Shown here piece by piece: positions 46,446 through 54,155 of a DNA stretch of 64,000 nt; position 1 is the first letter of the stretch, and each line of letters begins with the position of its first letter. Both the position numbers and the translations under genes were made by a program. Under the pieces are notes generated by a model, which saw nothing but the letters and a program-made list of their open reading frames with translations, searched no databases and was not told the origin of the DNA. This stretch comes from Eubacterium oxidoreducens (lineage in GTDB: Bacteria; Bacillota; Clostridia; Lachnospirales; Lachnospiraceae), in NCBI RefSeq assembly GCF_900104415.1, contig NZ_FMXR01000017.1, positions 1-64,000 of the forward strand, in the 5' to 3' direction.

Positions 46446-46474
46446 TTGACAACATTAGATAAGTTATCTAGAAT
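46446..46474 (+). promoter_or_regulatory. Promoter of tRNA-Sec
   Basis: TTGACA and TAGAAT are separated by exactly 17 bases, ending 33 bases before the first base of tRNA-Sec. A consensus -35 makes it a strong promoter. Confidence 0.8.
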
Positions 46475-46507
46475 AAGAACACTAGTGCCATGTAAGTGGC
46501 TAATTAT

Positions 46508-46604
46508 GGGAGTAGAAGGGTGTCTGGTGTGCCCCCCGGTCTTCAACACCGGTGTGAGGAGCTAATACTTCTCGGGTGGGTTCGATTCCCACCTGCTCTC
46601 GCCA
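46508..46604 (+). tRNA. selC: Selenocysteine tRNA, anticodon TCA
   Basis: A 97-base tRNA with the hallmarks of bacterial tRNA-Sec. The acceptor stem has eight pairs (GGGAGTAG with CTGCTCTC), discriminator G, and an encoded CCA. The anticodon stem CCGGT/ACCGG holds the loop CTTCAAC with anticodon TCA at 46543-46545, which reads UGA. A long variable arm and the T arm GTGGG-TTCGATT-CCCAC follow. It has its own promoter and terminator and sits just upstream of selA. It serves the UGA codon in the formate dehydrogenase gene at 55213. Confidence 0.97.
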
Positions 46605-46637
46605 ACAATTATGACAGCGCAGGCTGTTTTGATATAC

Positions 46638-46668
46638 ATGGTGACGATGTATTTCGTCGCCATTTTTT
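46638..46668 (+). terminator. Terminator after tRNA-Sec
   Basis: ATGGTGACGA pairs with TCGTCGCCAT (one G-U) across a six-base loop and is followed by T residues, ending 25 bases before selA. It separates tRNA-Sec from selA. Confidence 0.85.
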
Positions 46669-46693
46669 GACTAAAAAATGACGGAGGAGACGC

Positions 46694-48085
46694 ATGAATC
46701 AGGAAATGTTTCGTAATATCCCGAAGATGGATGTACTCTTAGAACTGCCACAGGCCGTAGCTTTAGAGAAGGAATATTCACATACCTATCTAAAAGAATC
46801 CATTCAGCAATATCTAGAGATGCTTCGAAGAAAAATCGCAAACGGCGAGCTAGACGCTGTTCCGGGGTCAATGGAAATTATAGAAGCAGTTGCCAAGAAG
46901 ATGGAAACGGATACGCAGTATACATTAAAACCGGTGATTAATGCAACCGGAGTGGTACTTCATACGAATCTGGGACGCGCACCGCTAGGAAGAGAGATTA
47001 CAAAGCGCTTGCAAGATGTTGCACAAGGATATTGTAATCTGGAATATGATATTAAAGAAGGAAAGCGGGGAAGCCGCTATGTACACGTCGAAAAGCTATT
47101 ATGCAGATTGACCGGTGCGCAAGCCGCATTGGTTGTGAATAACAATGCCGCTGCTGTCTTTTTGATGTTAAATACATTGGCTAAGGGAGAGTCCACCGTC
47201 ATATCAAGAGGAGAACTTGTAGAAATAGGCGGCTCTTTTCGCATACCGGAGATTATGGAACAGGCCGGTACACAGCTAATTGAAGTGGGAACGACCAATA
47301 AGACACATGCATCCGATTATATAAAGGCAATCGAAGAACAAGAGGCGAAAGTCCTGTTAAAAGTACATAGCAGCAATTTTGAAATAACCGGATTTTCTGA
47401 AAGTGTTGAAATCGAAGAATTGTCACAAATTGCAAAAGCACATGGAAAAATGCTGCTGTATGATTTGGGATCGGCCTTTATGATGCAGCCGGAGCGGTTG
47501 GGACTTCACGCCGGCAGCCTTGTACAAAAGGCAATCAAAGACGGCGCTGATGTGGTATGTTTTTCCGGAGATAAATTATTAGGATCGGCGCAGACCGGAA
47601 TTATCCTTGGAAAGAAAGAATATATCGAACGTATGAAGAAAAATCATCTGACTAGAATGCTCCGCGTAGATAAACTGACATTATCGGTATTAGAGCAGAC
47701 TTTGCTTTATTATCAGGATGAGCGCGAGGCAATTTCTCATATTCCGGTAATGAAGATGCTTGAGGCCAGTCAAGAAACACTAAAAGAACGTGCGGGGAAA
47801 CTGGCACAAGAACTAAAGCAGGCAGATGAAACATTAAACGCTCAAGTGGTTTCGTGCAAGGATGAACCGGGTGGCGGCTCTTTGCCAAATGTCTACTTAG
47901 ATGGATATGCGGTAGTAATCAGCAAAGAAGGATGGAAAGTAGAAGACCTTGAAAAGCAACTTCGCGGTTATAAGATTCCGATTATTGCAAGAATCTATAA
48001 AGATAGACTTCTTTTGTCAGTGAGAACCCTACAGGAAAAAGATGACAAGGTTATAAAAGAAGCGTTAAAGGCCATCGAGGCATAA
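46694..48085 (+). CDS. selA: L-seryl-tRNA(Sec) selenium transferase
   Basis: A 463-residue PLP enzyme that converts serine on tRNA-Sec to selenocysteine using selenophosphate. The N-terminal tRNA-binding domain (1-70) precedes the aminotransferase fold. Family patterns include INATGVVLHTNLGRAPL near residue 83, NNNAAAVFLMLNTLAKG, VEIGGSFRIPEIM and the PLP lysine in CFSGDKLLGSAQTG near 293. The length is typical. A CGGAGGAG site precedes the ATG. It is followed by selB and selD in the same direction, giving the standard bacterial selenocysteine set. Confidence 0.97.
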   Translation: MNQEMFRNIPKMDVLLELPQAVALEKEYSHTYLKESIQQYLEMLRRKIANGELDAVPGSMEIIEAVAKKMETDTQYTLKPVINATGVVLHTNLGRAPLGREITKRLQDVAQGYCNLEYDIKEGKRGSRYVHVEKLLCRLTGAQAALVVNNNAAAVFLMLNTLAKGESTVISRGELVEIGGSFRIPEIMEQAGTQLIEVGTTNKTHASDYIKAIEEQEAKVLLKVHSSNFEITGFSESVEIEELSQIAKAHGKMLLYDLGSAFMMQPERLGLHAGSLVQKAIKDGADVVCFSGDKLLGSAQTGIILGKKEYIERMKKNHLTRMLRVDKLTLSVLEQTLLYYQDEREAISHIPVMKMLEASQETLKERAGKLAQELKQADETLNAQVVSCKDEPGGGSLPNVYLDGYAVVISKEGWKVEDLEKQLRGYKIPIIARIYKDRLLLSVRTLQEKDDKVIKEALKAIEA

Positions 48086-48151
48086 CGTTATCTGCAAGCG
48101 AACAAGGTAGAATCTAACGTTGCAGTCATCACGCAGATATAGGAGAAATAC

Positions 48152-50053
48152 ATGAAGCATGTAATCATAGGAACGGCCGGTCATATAGATCATGGAAAGA
48201 CCTGCCTTACCAAGGCGCTTACCGGAGTCGATACGGATCGACTAAAAGAAGAACAAAAGCGTGGAATCACAATTGAAAATGGCTACGCCAATCTGGTGCT
48301 TCCAAATGGGCAGACAGCCAGCATTATTGATGTGCCGGGGCATGAAAAATTTGTAAAAAATATGATTGCCGGAGCAACCGGAATCGATGCAGTTATGTTG
48401 ATTGTAGCAGCAGATGAAGGTGTGATGCCGCAGACGAGAGAGCATCTGGATATATTACAACTGCTAGACATCGAAGTTGGTGTCGTCGTATTGACCAAGA
48501 AAGATCTTGTGGATGATGAGATGCTAGAGTTGGTAAAAGAAGATGTGCAAGATGCGGTTGCGGGAAGTTTCCTGGAAGATGCACCGATGATAGCAGTCAG
48601 CGCATATAACAAGGAAGGTATCGACGAGTTGAAAGAAAGTCTGGTGCAACTTTTGCAGGATGCACAAGAGAAGAATCACGACCGTTATTTTAGACTTCCC
48701 ATAGACAGGGTCTTTACCATAAAAGGACATGGAACTGTTGTGACCGGAACGTCGCTAGATGGAACCATCAAAAATGATGCACAGATAGAAGTCTATCCAC
48801 AGCAAAAGTTATCAAGAGTTAGGGAAATGCAAAACCATAATGCGCAGGCGAATAAAGTAACAGCGGGAATGCGCGTAGCGATGAATCTTCCGGATTTTGA
48901 CAAGAGCGAGTTAAAGCGAGGAGATGTAGTTGCAGAGCCGGGAACCGTTATCTTGACAACAAAGATAGATGTCAAGCTGACGATAACAAAAGACTGTGAA
49001 TACGTGATCAAGAATGCATCGCAGTTACATTTCTATCATGGAACAAGAGAGATGACCTGTAAGATTAGACTGTTAGAAGGCGATGAAGTGAAAGCAGGAG
49101 AGACCACCTATGCGCAGCTAAGATTCAAAGAACCTTTGGCAGCAAGGAATAAAGACCGTTTCGTCATCCGATTCTTTTCCCCGATGATCACCGTAGGAGG
49201 AGGTATGATTCTAGATGTGTCAGCGCGAAATCATAAGCGCTGTCATGCAGAGACCTTGGCGGTATTTGACAGGCTCGCGAGCGAAGACTATGCAGAGCGT
49301 TTAGATCAGGTTATTGCGGAACGCGGCATATGGCCAACAACGGCAGAAGATCTTATAGTACGGGAAAATGAATCCAAGGCCGTGGTAAAGCAGACGGTCA
49401 GAAAACTTTTGGATGCCAAAAGCGTAGTGCTGATAGAGAAATATTATTATGCAGTAAGAGAACTTCAGATTATCTGGCAGGAAATCGAAGAGATTTTAGG
49501 CGAATATCATAAGGCAAATCCATTAAGAAACGGCATGAATATTGCAGAACTAAGAAGCCGGATATACAATGGACAGGTTCCGAAAAAGGAAGTTGTCTTA
49601 TCCTATTTTGAAGAGCAGGGGAAATTGCGATTTGAAAAAGAAAGCGTAGCGCTATCAACCTTTGAACCGACCATATTAGAAGGCTATGACGATCTTATGA
49701 AGGAGATAGAAGCGTATTATGTAAAAGCAGATGTGCGCTTCCCATCCAATGATGAAGTAAGAGCGCAGACATTTGCAGCAAAGGATATGAAAGCATTCGA
49801 AAGAGTATTTGAGCGCATGAGAAAAGATGGCAAATTGATTGCCCTCGATTCGAAATATTGTGTCTGGCATGAAGCGTATGACAAAGCACTAAGTACCTTT
49901 AAAGAAATGTCAAAAACGCAAAAGGAAATTAAGCTGGCAGAGTTTAAGGATGCGATGGAATTCTCAAGAAAATTTGCGCAGGTATACTTAGAATATTGGG
50001 ACCGCACTCAGGTTACAAGAAGAATAGGCGATGCGCATGCACTAAGGCAATAA
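48152..50053 (+). CDS. selB: Selenocysteine-specific translation elongation factor
   Basis: A 633-residue GTPase that brings Sec-tRNA-Sec to the ribosome at UGA codons marked by a SECIS hairpin. GTPase motifs: GHIDHGKT (G1, near residue 9), [17 protein letters not shown] (G3) and TKKD (G4). Domains 2 and 3 follow ([17 protein letters not shown]). The last 250 residues hold the winged-helix repeats that bind the SECIS RNA, ending in [21 protein letters not shown]. The stop is 16 bases before selD. Assignment is secure. Confidence 0.97.
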   Translation: MKHVIIGTAGHIDHGKTCLTKALTGVDTDRLKEEQKRGITIENGYANLVLPNGQTASIIDVPGHEKFVKNMIAGATGIDAVMLIVAADEGVMPQTREHLDILQLLDIEVGVVVLTKKDLVDDEMLELVKEDVQDAVAGSFLEDAPMIAVSAYNKEGIDELKESLVQLLQDAQEKNHDRYFRLPIDRVFTIKGHGTVVTGTSLDGTIKNDAQIEVYPQQKLSRVREMQNHNAQANKVTAGMRVAMNLPDFDKSELKRGDVVAEPGTVILTTKIDVKLTITKDCEYVIKNASQLHFYHGTREMTCKIRLLEGDEVKAGETTYAQLRFKEPLAARNKDRFVIRFFSPMITVGGGMILDVSARNHKRCHAETLAVFDRLASEDYAERLDQVIAERGIWPTTAEDLIVRENESKAVVKQTVRKLLDAKSVVLIEKYYYAVRELQIIWQEIEEILGEYHKANPLRNGMNIAELRSRIYNGQVPKKEVVLSYFEEQGKLRFEKESVALSTFEPTILEGYDDLMKEIEAYYVKADVRFPSNDEVRAQTFAAKDMKAFERVFERMRKDGKLIALDSKYCVWHEAYDKALSTFKEMSKTQKEIKLAEFKDAMEFSRKFAQVYLEYWDRTQVTRRIGDAHALRQ

Positions 50054-50069
50054 GAAATGAGGAAATGCG

Positions 50070-51095
50070 ATGAGTGAACCGATAGTATTTTGTAAGAGCG
50101 GTGGCTGCACGGCAAAGCTTGGACCGGGTGCCTTAAACCGCGTACTGGAAAAACTTCCCAAAGCAGATCGGGATGAGAAATTGCTGATCGGCTATGATAG
50201 CCATGATGATGCGGCCGTCTATCAGGTAAGTGAAGATCTTGCAATCGTACAGACACTGGACTTTTTTCCGCCAATGGTAGAAGATCCTTATACATTTGGC
50301 AAGATCGCCGCAACAAATGCCCTGAGCGATATCTATGCGATGGGCGGGGAGGTAAAGACGGCGCTGAATATCGTATGCTTCCCGCAAGAGTGGGATCTTA
50401 ACATATTAGGAGAAATCATGCGTGGTGGCGCAGAGAAAGTCATTGAGGCAGGAGGCACCTTGGCCGGAGGGCATTCCATCTCAGATACCGATGTCAAGTA
50501 TGGTCTGTCGGTTATGGGAGTCGTGAATCCTAAGAAGATGTACCCTAATGATGGCGGTCAGATTGGTGACAGCTTGATTCTCACCAAGAAGCTGGGTGTT
50601 GGAATTATGGCAGCGGCCAATCGCGTAGGGGCTGCCTCGAAAGAAGCGATGGAAGAAGCCATTACATCCATGACAACACTTAATAAATATGCAGCTGAGA
50701 TTTTAAAAGACTATGAAGTCCACGCTTGTACGGATGTGACGGGATTTGGATTTTTGGGACATTTGCATGAGATGTTAGGAAAAGGATATGCGGCGCAGAT
50801 TGATCTGGCGCATATACCGCATATTGCAGAAGCAGTGCATCATGCAGATGAGTTTTTGCTCACGGCAGCAGCCCAGAGAAATCGAAATCATATGGAACAA
50901 TATGTAAGATTTGAAGATGTTCCATTTGCCATGGAAGAGATTTTGTACGATCCGCAGACGTCAGGAGGACTATTGGCAGCAGTCGATAAGAATCAGGCAA
51001 AGGAAATCGTTCAAAAGATGCAATCGGCGGGACTTGCGGCACAAATCGTGGGAACCATTACGCAAAAGGAAGATATCGAAATTATAGTTAAATAA
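50070..51095 (+). CDS. selD: Selenide, water dikinase (selenophosphate synthetase)
   Basis: A 341-residue enzyme that makes selenophosphate, the selenium donor for SelA, from selenide and ATP. The active-site region [13 protein letters not shown] has Cys13 and Lys16; this is the cysteine form, not the selenocysteine form found in some bacteria. The ATP- and metal-binding parts are seen in [40 protein letters not shown] (split by the family loop), and [14 protein letters not shown]. It lies between selB and yedF with short gaps, so it belongs to the sel operon. Confidence 0.96.
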   Translation: MSEPIVFCKSGGCTAKLGPGALNRVLEKLPKADRDEKLLIGYDSHDDAAVYQVSEDLAIVQTLDFFPPMVEDPYTFGKIAATNALSDIYAMGGEVKTALNIVCFPQEWDLNILGEIMRGGAEKVIEAGGTLAGGHSISDTDVKYGLSVMGVVNPKKMYPNDGGQIGDSLILTKKLGVGIMAAANRVGAASKEAMEEAITSMTTLNKYAAEILKDYEVHACTDVTGFGFLGHLHEMLGKGYAAQIDLAHIPHIAEAVHHADEFLLTAAAQRNRNHMEQYVRFEDVPFAMEEILYDPQTSGGLLAAVDKNQAKEIVQKMQSAGLAAQIVGTITQKEDIEIIVK

Positions 51096-51111
51096 AGAGA
51101 GGTAAGACAAC

Positions 51112-51738
51112 ATGAAAAAAACAGTCAATGCAATGGGCGATACCTGCCCGATTCCGGTAGTAAAAACAAAGAAAGCCATCAAAGAACTTGGCGGCGAGGG
51201 CGAGGTGGAAATCCTTGTAGATAACGAAGTTGCGGTACAGAATTTAACCAAGATGGCGAACCAGAAGAAATATGGTATTAAGTCAAAGAAGGTGGAAGAA
51301 GGTAAGTACCAGGTAATTATGACAATCGGCGAAGAATCCGGTGATGCGGAGGATGTAGACGAATCGCAATTTGAAGCTTGCGACGTAAGAAGCGGAAAGA
51401 AGAATACCGTTGTGGTAATTTCCTCTGATGTTATGGGACAGGGCGATGATGAGCTTGGAGCATCTTTGATGAAGAGCTTTATCTATGCGCTTTCCGAACA
51501 GGACAATCTGCCGACGACTATGCTCTTTTACAATGGCGGCGTAAAAGTGACCACACAAGGCTCGGTGTCAATTGAAGATCTGCAGTCATTAGAAGCACAG
51601 GGCGTTAAGATTATGAGCTGCGGAGCGTGCCTCAATTATTATGGCCTAACCGACAAGCTTCAGATTGGTGAGATTACGAATATGTATGCAATCGTAGAGA
51701 CTATGATGAATGCAGATCATATTATAAAGCCTTCTTAA
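51112..51738 (+). CDS. yedF: Selenium metabolism protein YedF
   Basis: A 208-residue protein with an N-terminal TusA-like sulfurtransferase domain (1-75, DTCPIPVVKTKKAI with Cys12) and a C-terminal DsrE-like domain (about 100-205, with SCGACLNYYG). This fused form is called YedF and is a recognised marker of selenium use in bacteria. It is thought to deliver or handle selenium, perhaps between a cysteine-desulfurase-type enzyme and SelD, though the exact step is not settled. It lies 16 bases after selD and 13 bases before the DUF3343 gene. Confidence 0.93.
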   Translation: MKKTVNAMGDTCPIPVVKTKKAIKELGGEGEVEILVDNEVAVQNLTKMANQKKYGIKSKKVEEGKYQVIMTIGEESGDAEDVDESQFEACDVRSGKKNTVVVISSDVMGQGDDELGASLMKSFIYALSEQDNLPTTMLFYNGGVKVTTQGSVSIEDLQSLEAQGVKIMSCGACLNYYGLTDKLQIGEITNMYAIVETMMNADHIIKPS

Positions 51739-51751
51739 AACGAGGAGCGCC

Positions 51752-51988
51752 ATGAGAGAGAAGAAATTAAGTCTGCTCATCACCTTTGAAGCGACTACGC
51801 AGGCAATGAAACTTGAGAAAGTGGCGGGTCAACAAGGCGTAGCGGGCAGGTTGATTCCACTTCCGCCGGCAGTTTCGGCCGGGTGCGGATTCGCCTTTAA
51901 GGCACCACTTGAAGAACGCCGGCGATTAGAAGAGTTAATCAAGGAATGTGACATTGAAATTAAAGAAGTTTCGAAAATGCTCTTATAG
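51752..51988 (+). CDS. DUF3343 small protein of the selenium cluster
   Basis: A 78-residue protein of the DUF3343 family. The pattern LLITFEATTQAMKLEKVA followed by GRLIPLPPAVSAGCGFAFKAP matches putative Se/S carrier proteins, with Cys in SAGCG as the likely carrier residue. It lies directly after yedF with a GAGGAGCGCC ribosome region and ends the sel operon. Genome surveys place this family with selenium use and with sulfur transfer. A carrier role is the current view and is inferred here from context. Confidence 0.88.
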   Translation: MREKKLSLLITFEATTQAMKLEKVAGQQGVAGRLIPLPPAVSAGCGFAFKAPLEERRRLEELIKECDIEIKEVSKMLL

Positions 51989-52045
51989 AGAAAATATATA
52001 AAAAGAATTAGCAATCATAATTGCTAAAAAAGTAAAGGGCTTTTT

Positions 52046-52100
52046 CGGTAAAAAATGCGGTAAGAAATTGGTAACTATCCCTGTTTTTTACCGCTTTTTT
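52046..52100 (+). terminator. Terminator of the sel operon, with a competing hairpin
   Basis: GCGGTAA (52057) pairs with TTACCGC (52088), and the flanking A- and T-runs extend the stem into a six-T tail: a normal terminator. The same right arm can also pair as TTTTTTACCG with CGGTAAAAAA at 52046-52055, so two folds exclude each other. Confidence 0.75.
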
Positions 52101-52180
52101 GGTGTGAATTGATAAATTGTTGTGAATTGTGCATTGATTTGAAGAAATAAGTATGCAAAATGCTACCGGTTACCCTTTTG

Positions 52181-52211
52181 AAACCGCACAAATGCAGTGT
52201 TTATGCGGTTT
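52181..52211 (+). promoter_or_regulatory. Candidate operator of the fdh promoter
   Basis: A perfect inverted repeat, AAACCGCA and TGCGGTTT, with a 15-base spacer. The half-site centres are 23 bases apart, about two helical turns, and the right half-site overlaps the -35 box. This is the usual position for a dimeric repressor or activator. Its regulator is not identifiable in the window. Confidence 0.55.
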
Positions 52212-52238
52212 GACAATTATTGAAAATTTATATATATT
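52210..52238 (+). promoter_or_regulatory. Promoter of the formate dehydrogenase operon
   Basis: A consensus TTGACA and TATATT are separated by 17 bases. Confidence 0.75.
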
Positions 52239-52316
52239 CTTTATGGTGAGATTGTGGTTTAATGCCCATGGTCTCGATATATAGAGAAAATATTTAGCAG
52301 AAGTGGAGGAAATGTA

Positions 52317-54155
52317 ATGAGCAAACTGACAATAACTGGCATTCATCATTCAAGTGCCAAGTTAAAAGATGATATGGCTCGTTTTGCGCGAAGAATCGAA
52401 GCAACACCACCTGGAATGTGTCCGGTAGCATTTCATTTGTCTTTACTGAAATCAAGTGAAGTTCAGACATGTGGAAAGTGTGTACCATGCCGTGACGGTA
52501 TTCCTCAGATGACTGCAATGCTTGAGAAGATCGTAAAGTGTGAGGCTACACCTGAGACTTTAGAGAACTTAAAAGCACTTGCAACTATCGTGCGTGATTC
52601 AGCAGACTGTGCAATCGGTTATGAAGCAGCAAATATTGTACTAAGTGGTATGGAAACATTTGCCGCAGAATATGCAAGCCATGTAAATGAAAAGCTTTGC
52701 ACAGAAGATGTGGAACAGAAAGTACCATGTGAAGCTATGTGTCCGGCACACGTTAACGTACCGGCATATATCGCACTCGCAGGAGAGGGAGATTACGCAG
52801 GCGCAATCAACATGATTCGTCGTGACAATCCATTCCCGACAGCATGTGCTTTAATCTGTGAGCATCCATGTGAAGATAGATGCCGCCGTACTTTGATTGA
52901 TGCACCAATCAATATCCGTGGAATCAAGAAATTTGCAGTTGATCAGCTGCATGCAGACAAGGTTCAGACACCGCCTCGTAATGTTGACACAGGCAAGAAG
53001 ATTGCTGTAGTCGGAGGAGGCCCATCCGGACTTACCGCTGCTTACTTCCTGGCTCTTATGGGACACAAAGTAGTAGTATTTGAAGACAAGAAGGAACTTG
53101 GCGGAATGCTTCGCTATGGTATTCCTGCATATCGTTTTCCACGTGAGAGACTTGACGAAGATATTCGTGCAATCTTAGGCGTTGGAAATATCGAAGTAAA
53201 ATACGAAACATATGTAGATGCCGAAGCTATGAAGAAGATTGCAGAAGAATATGATGCAGTCTATGTTGCAATCGGTGCTCATACCGGTAAGACTTTAAGA
53301 CTTGCCAATACCGATGCCAAGGGCGTAAGCTCTGCCGTAGATATGCTTCGCGAGATCGGATACAATCGTTATCCGGATTTCCACGGCAAGAAGGTAGCTG
53401 TAGTCGGTGGTGGTAACGTAGCCATGGACTGTGCACGTACTTCCGTTCGTGCAGGCGCTGACGAAGTAACGGTTATCTACCGTCGTCGTCAGGAAGACAT
53501 GACAGCGCTTCCATCCGAGGTGGAAAGTGCAATCGCCGAAGGCGTTGAGATGCTGACATTACAGGCTCCTGGAGATATCGTTGTAGATGATAACGGTAAT
53601 TGCAAGGGTATTAAGGTACAGCCGCAGATGATTGGACCTGTTAAGGGAGGCCGTCCTGCACCTGTAACAGCTGACAAGCCGGAAGGATTTGTAGAAGCAG
53701 ATGTTATCTTGATCGCAGTAGGTCAGGACATTGTCTGTCAGCCATTTGAAGAATTTGGAATGAAGACAGATCGTGGTCGATTTGTTGCAAATGAATACCT
53801 TGAAGCGGATGGTTATAAGAATATTTTCGTTGGTGGAGACTGCCAGACAGGTCCTGCAACCGTTATCAAAGCAATTGGTGCAGGTAGAGTCGCAGCTAGA
53901 AACATCGATGAATTCTTAGGCTATCATCATAAATTAGACTGTGGAGTGGAAGTTCCAGAGCCAAAACAAAACGATCGTACGCCAAAAGGTCGAGTGAACA
54001 TTACCGAAAGAGAAGCTCGTATCCGTAAGAACGATTTCCTTGGTGTGGAAAACGAAATGAGTCGTGAAGAGGCAGTTCAAGAATGTGGACGATGCCTTAG
54101 ATGTGATCATTATGGATGTGGGGCTTTAGAAGGAGGAAGACTCAACTATGATTAA
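52317..54155 (+). CDS. Formate dehydrogenase reductase subunit: NuoF Fe-S domain fused to GltD-like flavoprotein
   Basis: A 612-residue electron-transfer subunit. Residues 30-115 match the iron-sulfur part of NuoF (TCGKCVPCRDGIPQM, then DCAIGYEA), without the FMN/NADH-binding domain of a full NuoF. Residues 125-560 match the GltD/NADPH-dependent glutamate synthase small-chain family: cysteine motifs CEAMCPAHVNVPAYI and CEHPCEDRCRR, an FAD-binding GGGPSGLTAAYF near 240, and an NAD(P)-binding GGGNVAMDCARTS near 363. A last cysteine cluster, ECGRCLRCDHYGC, ends it. It overlaps the catalytic-subunit gene by eight bases. It probably passes electrons between formate oxidation and NAD(P)+. Confidence 0.9.
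   Translation: MSKLTITGIHHSSAKLKDDMARFARRIEATPPGMCPVAFHLSLLKSSEVQTCGKCVPCRDGIPQMTAMLEKIVKCEATPETLENLKALATIVRDSADCAIGYEAANIVLSGMETFAAEYASHVNEKLCTEDVEQKVPCEAMCPAHVNVPAYIALAGEGDYAGAINMIRRDNPFPTACALICEHPCEDRCRRTLIDAPINIRGIKKFAVDQLHADKVQTPPRNVDTGKKIAVVGGGPSGLTAAYFLALMGHKVVVFEDKKELGGMLRYGIPAYRFPRERLDEDIRAILGVGNIEVKYETYVDAEAMKKIAEEYDAVYVAIGAHTGKTLRLANTDAKGVSSAVDMLREIGYNRYPDFHGKKVAVVGGGNVAMDCARTSVRAGADEVTVIYRRRQEDMTALPSEVESAIAEGVEMLTLQAPGDIVVDDNGNCKGIKVQPQMIGPVKGGRPAPVTADKPEGFVEADVILIAVGQDIVCQPFEEFGMKTDRGRFVANEYLEADGYKNIFVGGDCQTGPATVIKAIGAGRVAARNIDEFLGYHHKLDCGVEVPEPKQNDRTPKGRVNITEREARIRKNDFLGVENEMSREEAVQECGRCLRCDHYGCGALEGGRLNYD

Larger units (their letters stand above)
51989..52316 (+). promoter_or_regulatory. 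Intergenic control region of the formate dehydrogenase operon
   Basis: This 328-base gap holds, in order: a perfect hairpin TTAGCAAT/ATTGCTAA at 52008-52027; two overlapping alternative hairpins at 52046-52100; a dyad AAACCGCA-N15-TGCGGTTT at 52181-52211 that touches the -35 box; and a strong promoter at 52210-52238. A leader of about 75 bases and an AGTGGAGGAAATGT ribosome site precede the ATG. No reading frame of note is present. I looked for a molybdenum-cofactor riboswitch and could not recognise one. Confidence 0.7.

Noticed and set aside
50070-51095. SelD as a second selenoprotein
   Set aside because: The active-site residue is a plain TGC cysteine codon (residue 13), with no in-frame TGA.
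51989-52316. Molybdenum-cofactor or tungsten-cofactor riboswitch upstream of fdh
   Set aside because: I could not recognise the conserved core; only simple hairpins, a dyad and a promoter are visible. A covariance-model search (Rfam) would decide.
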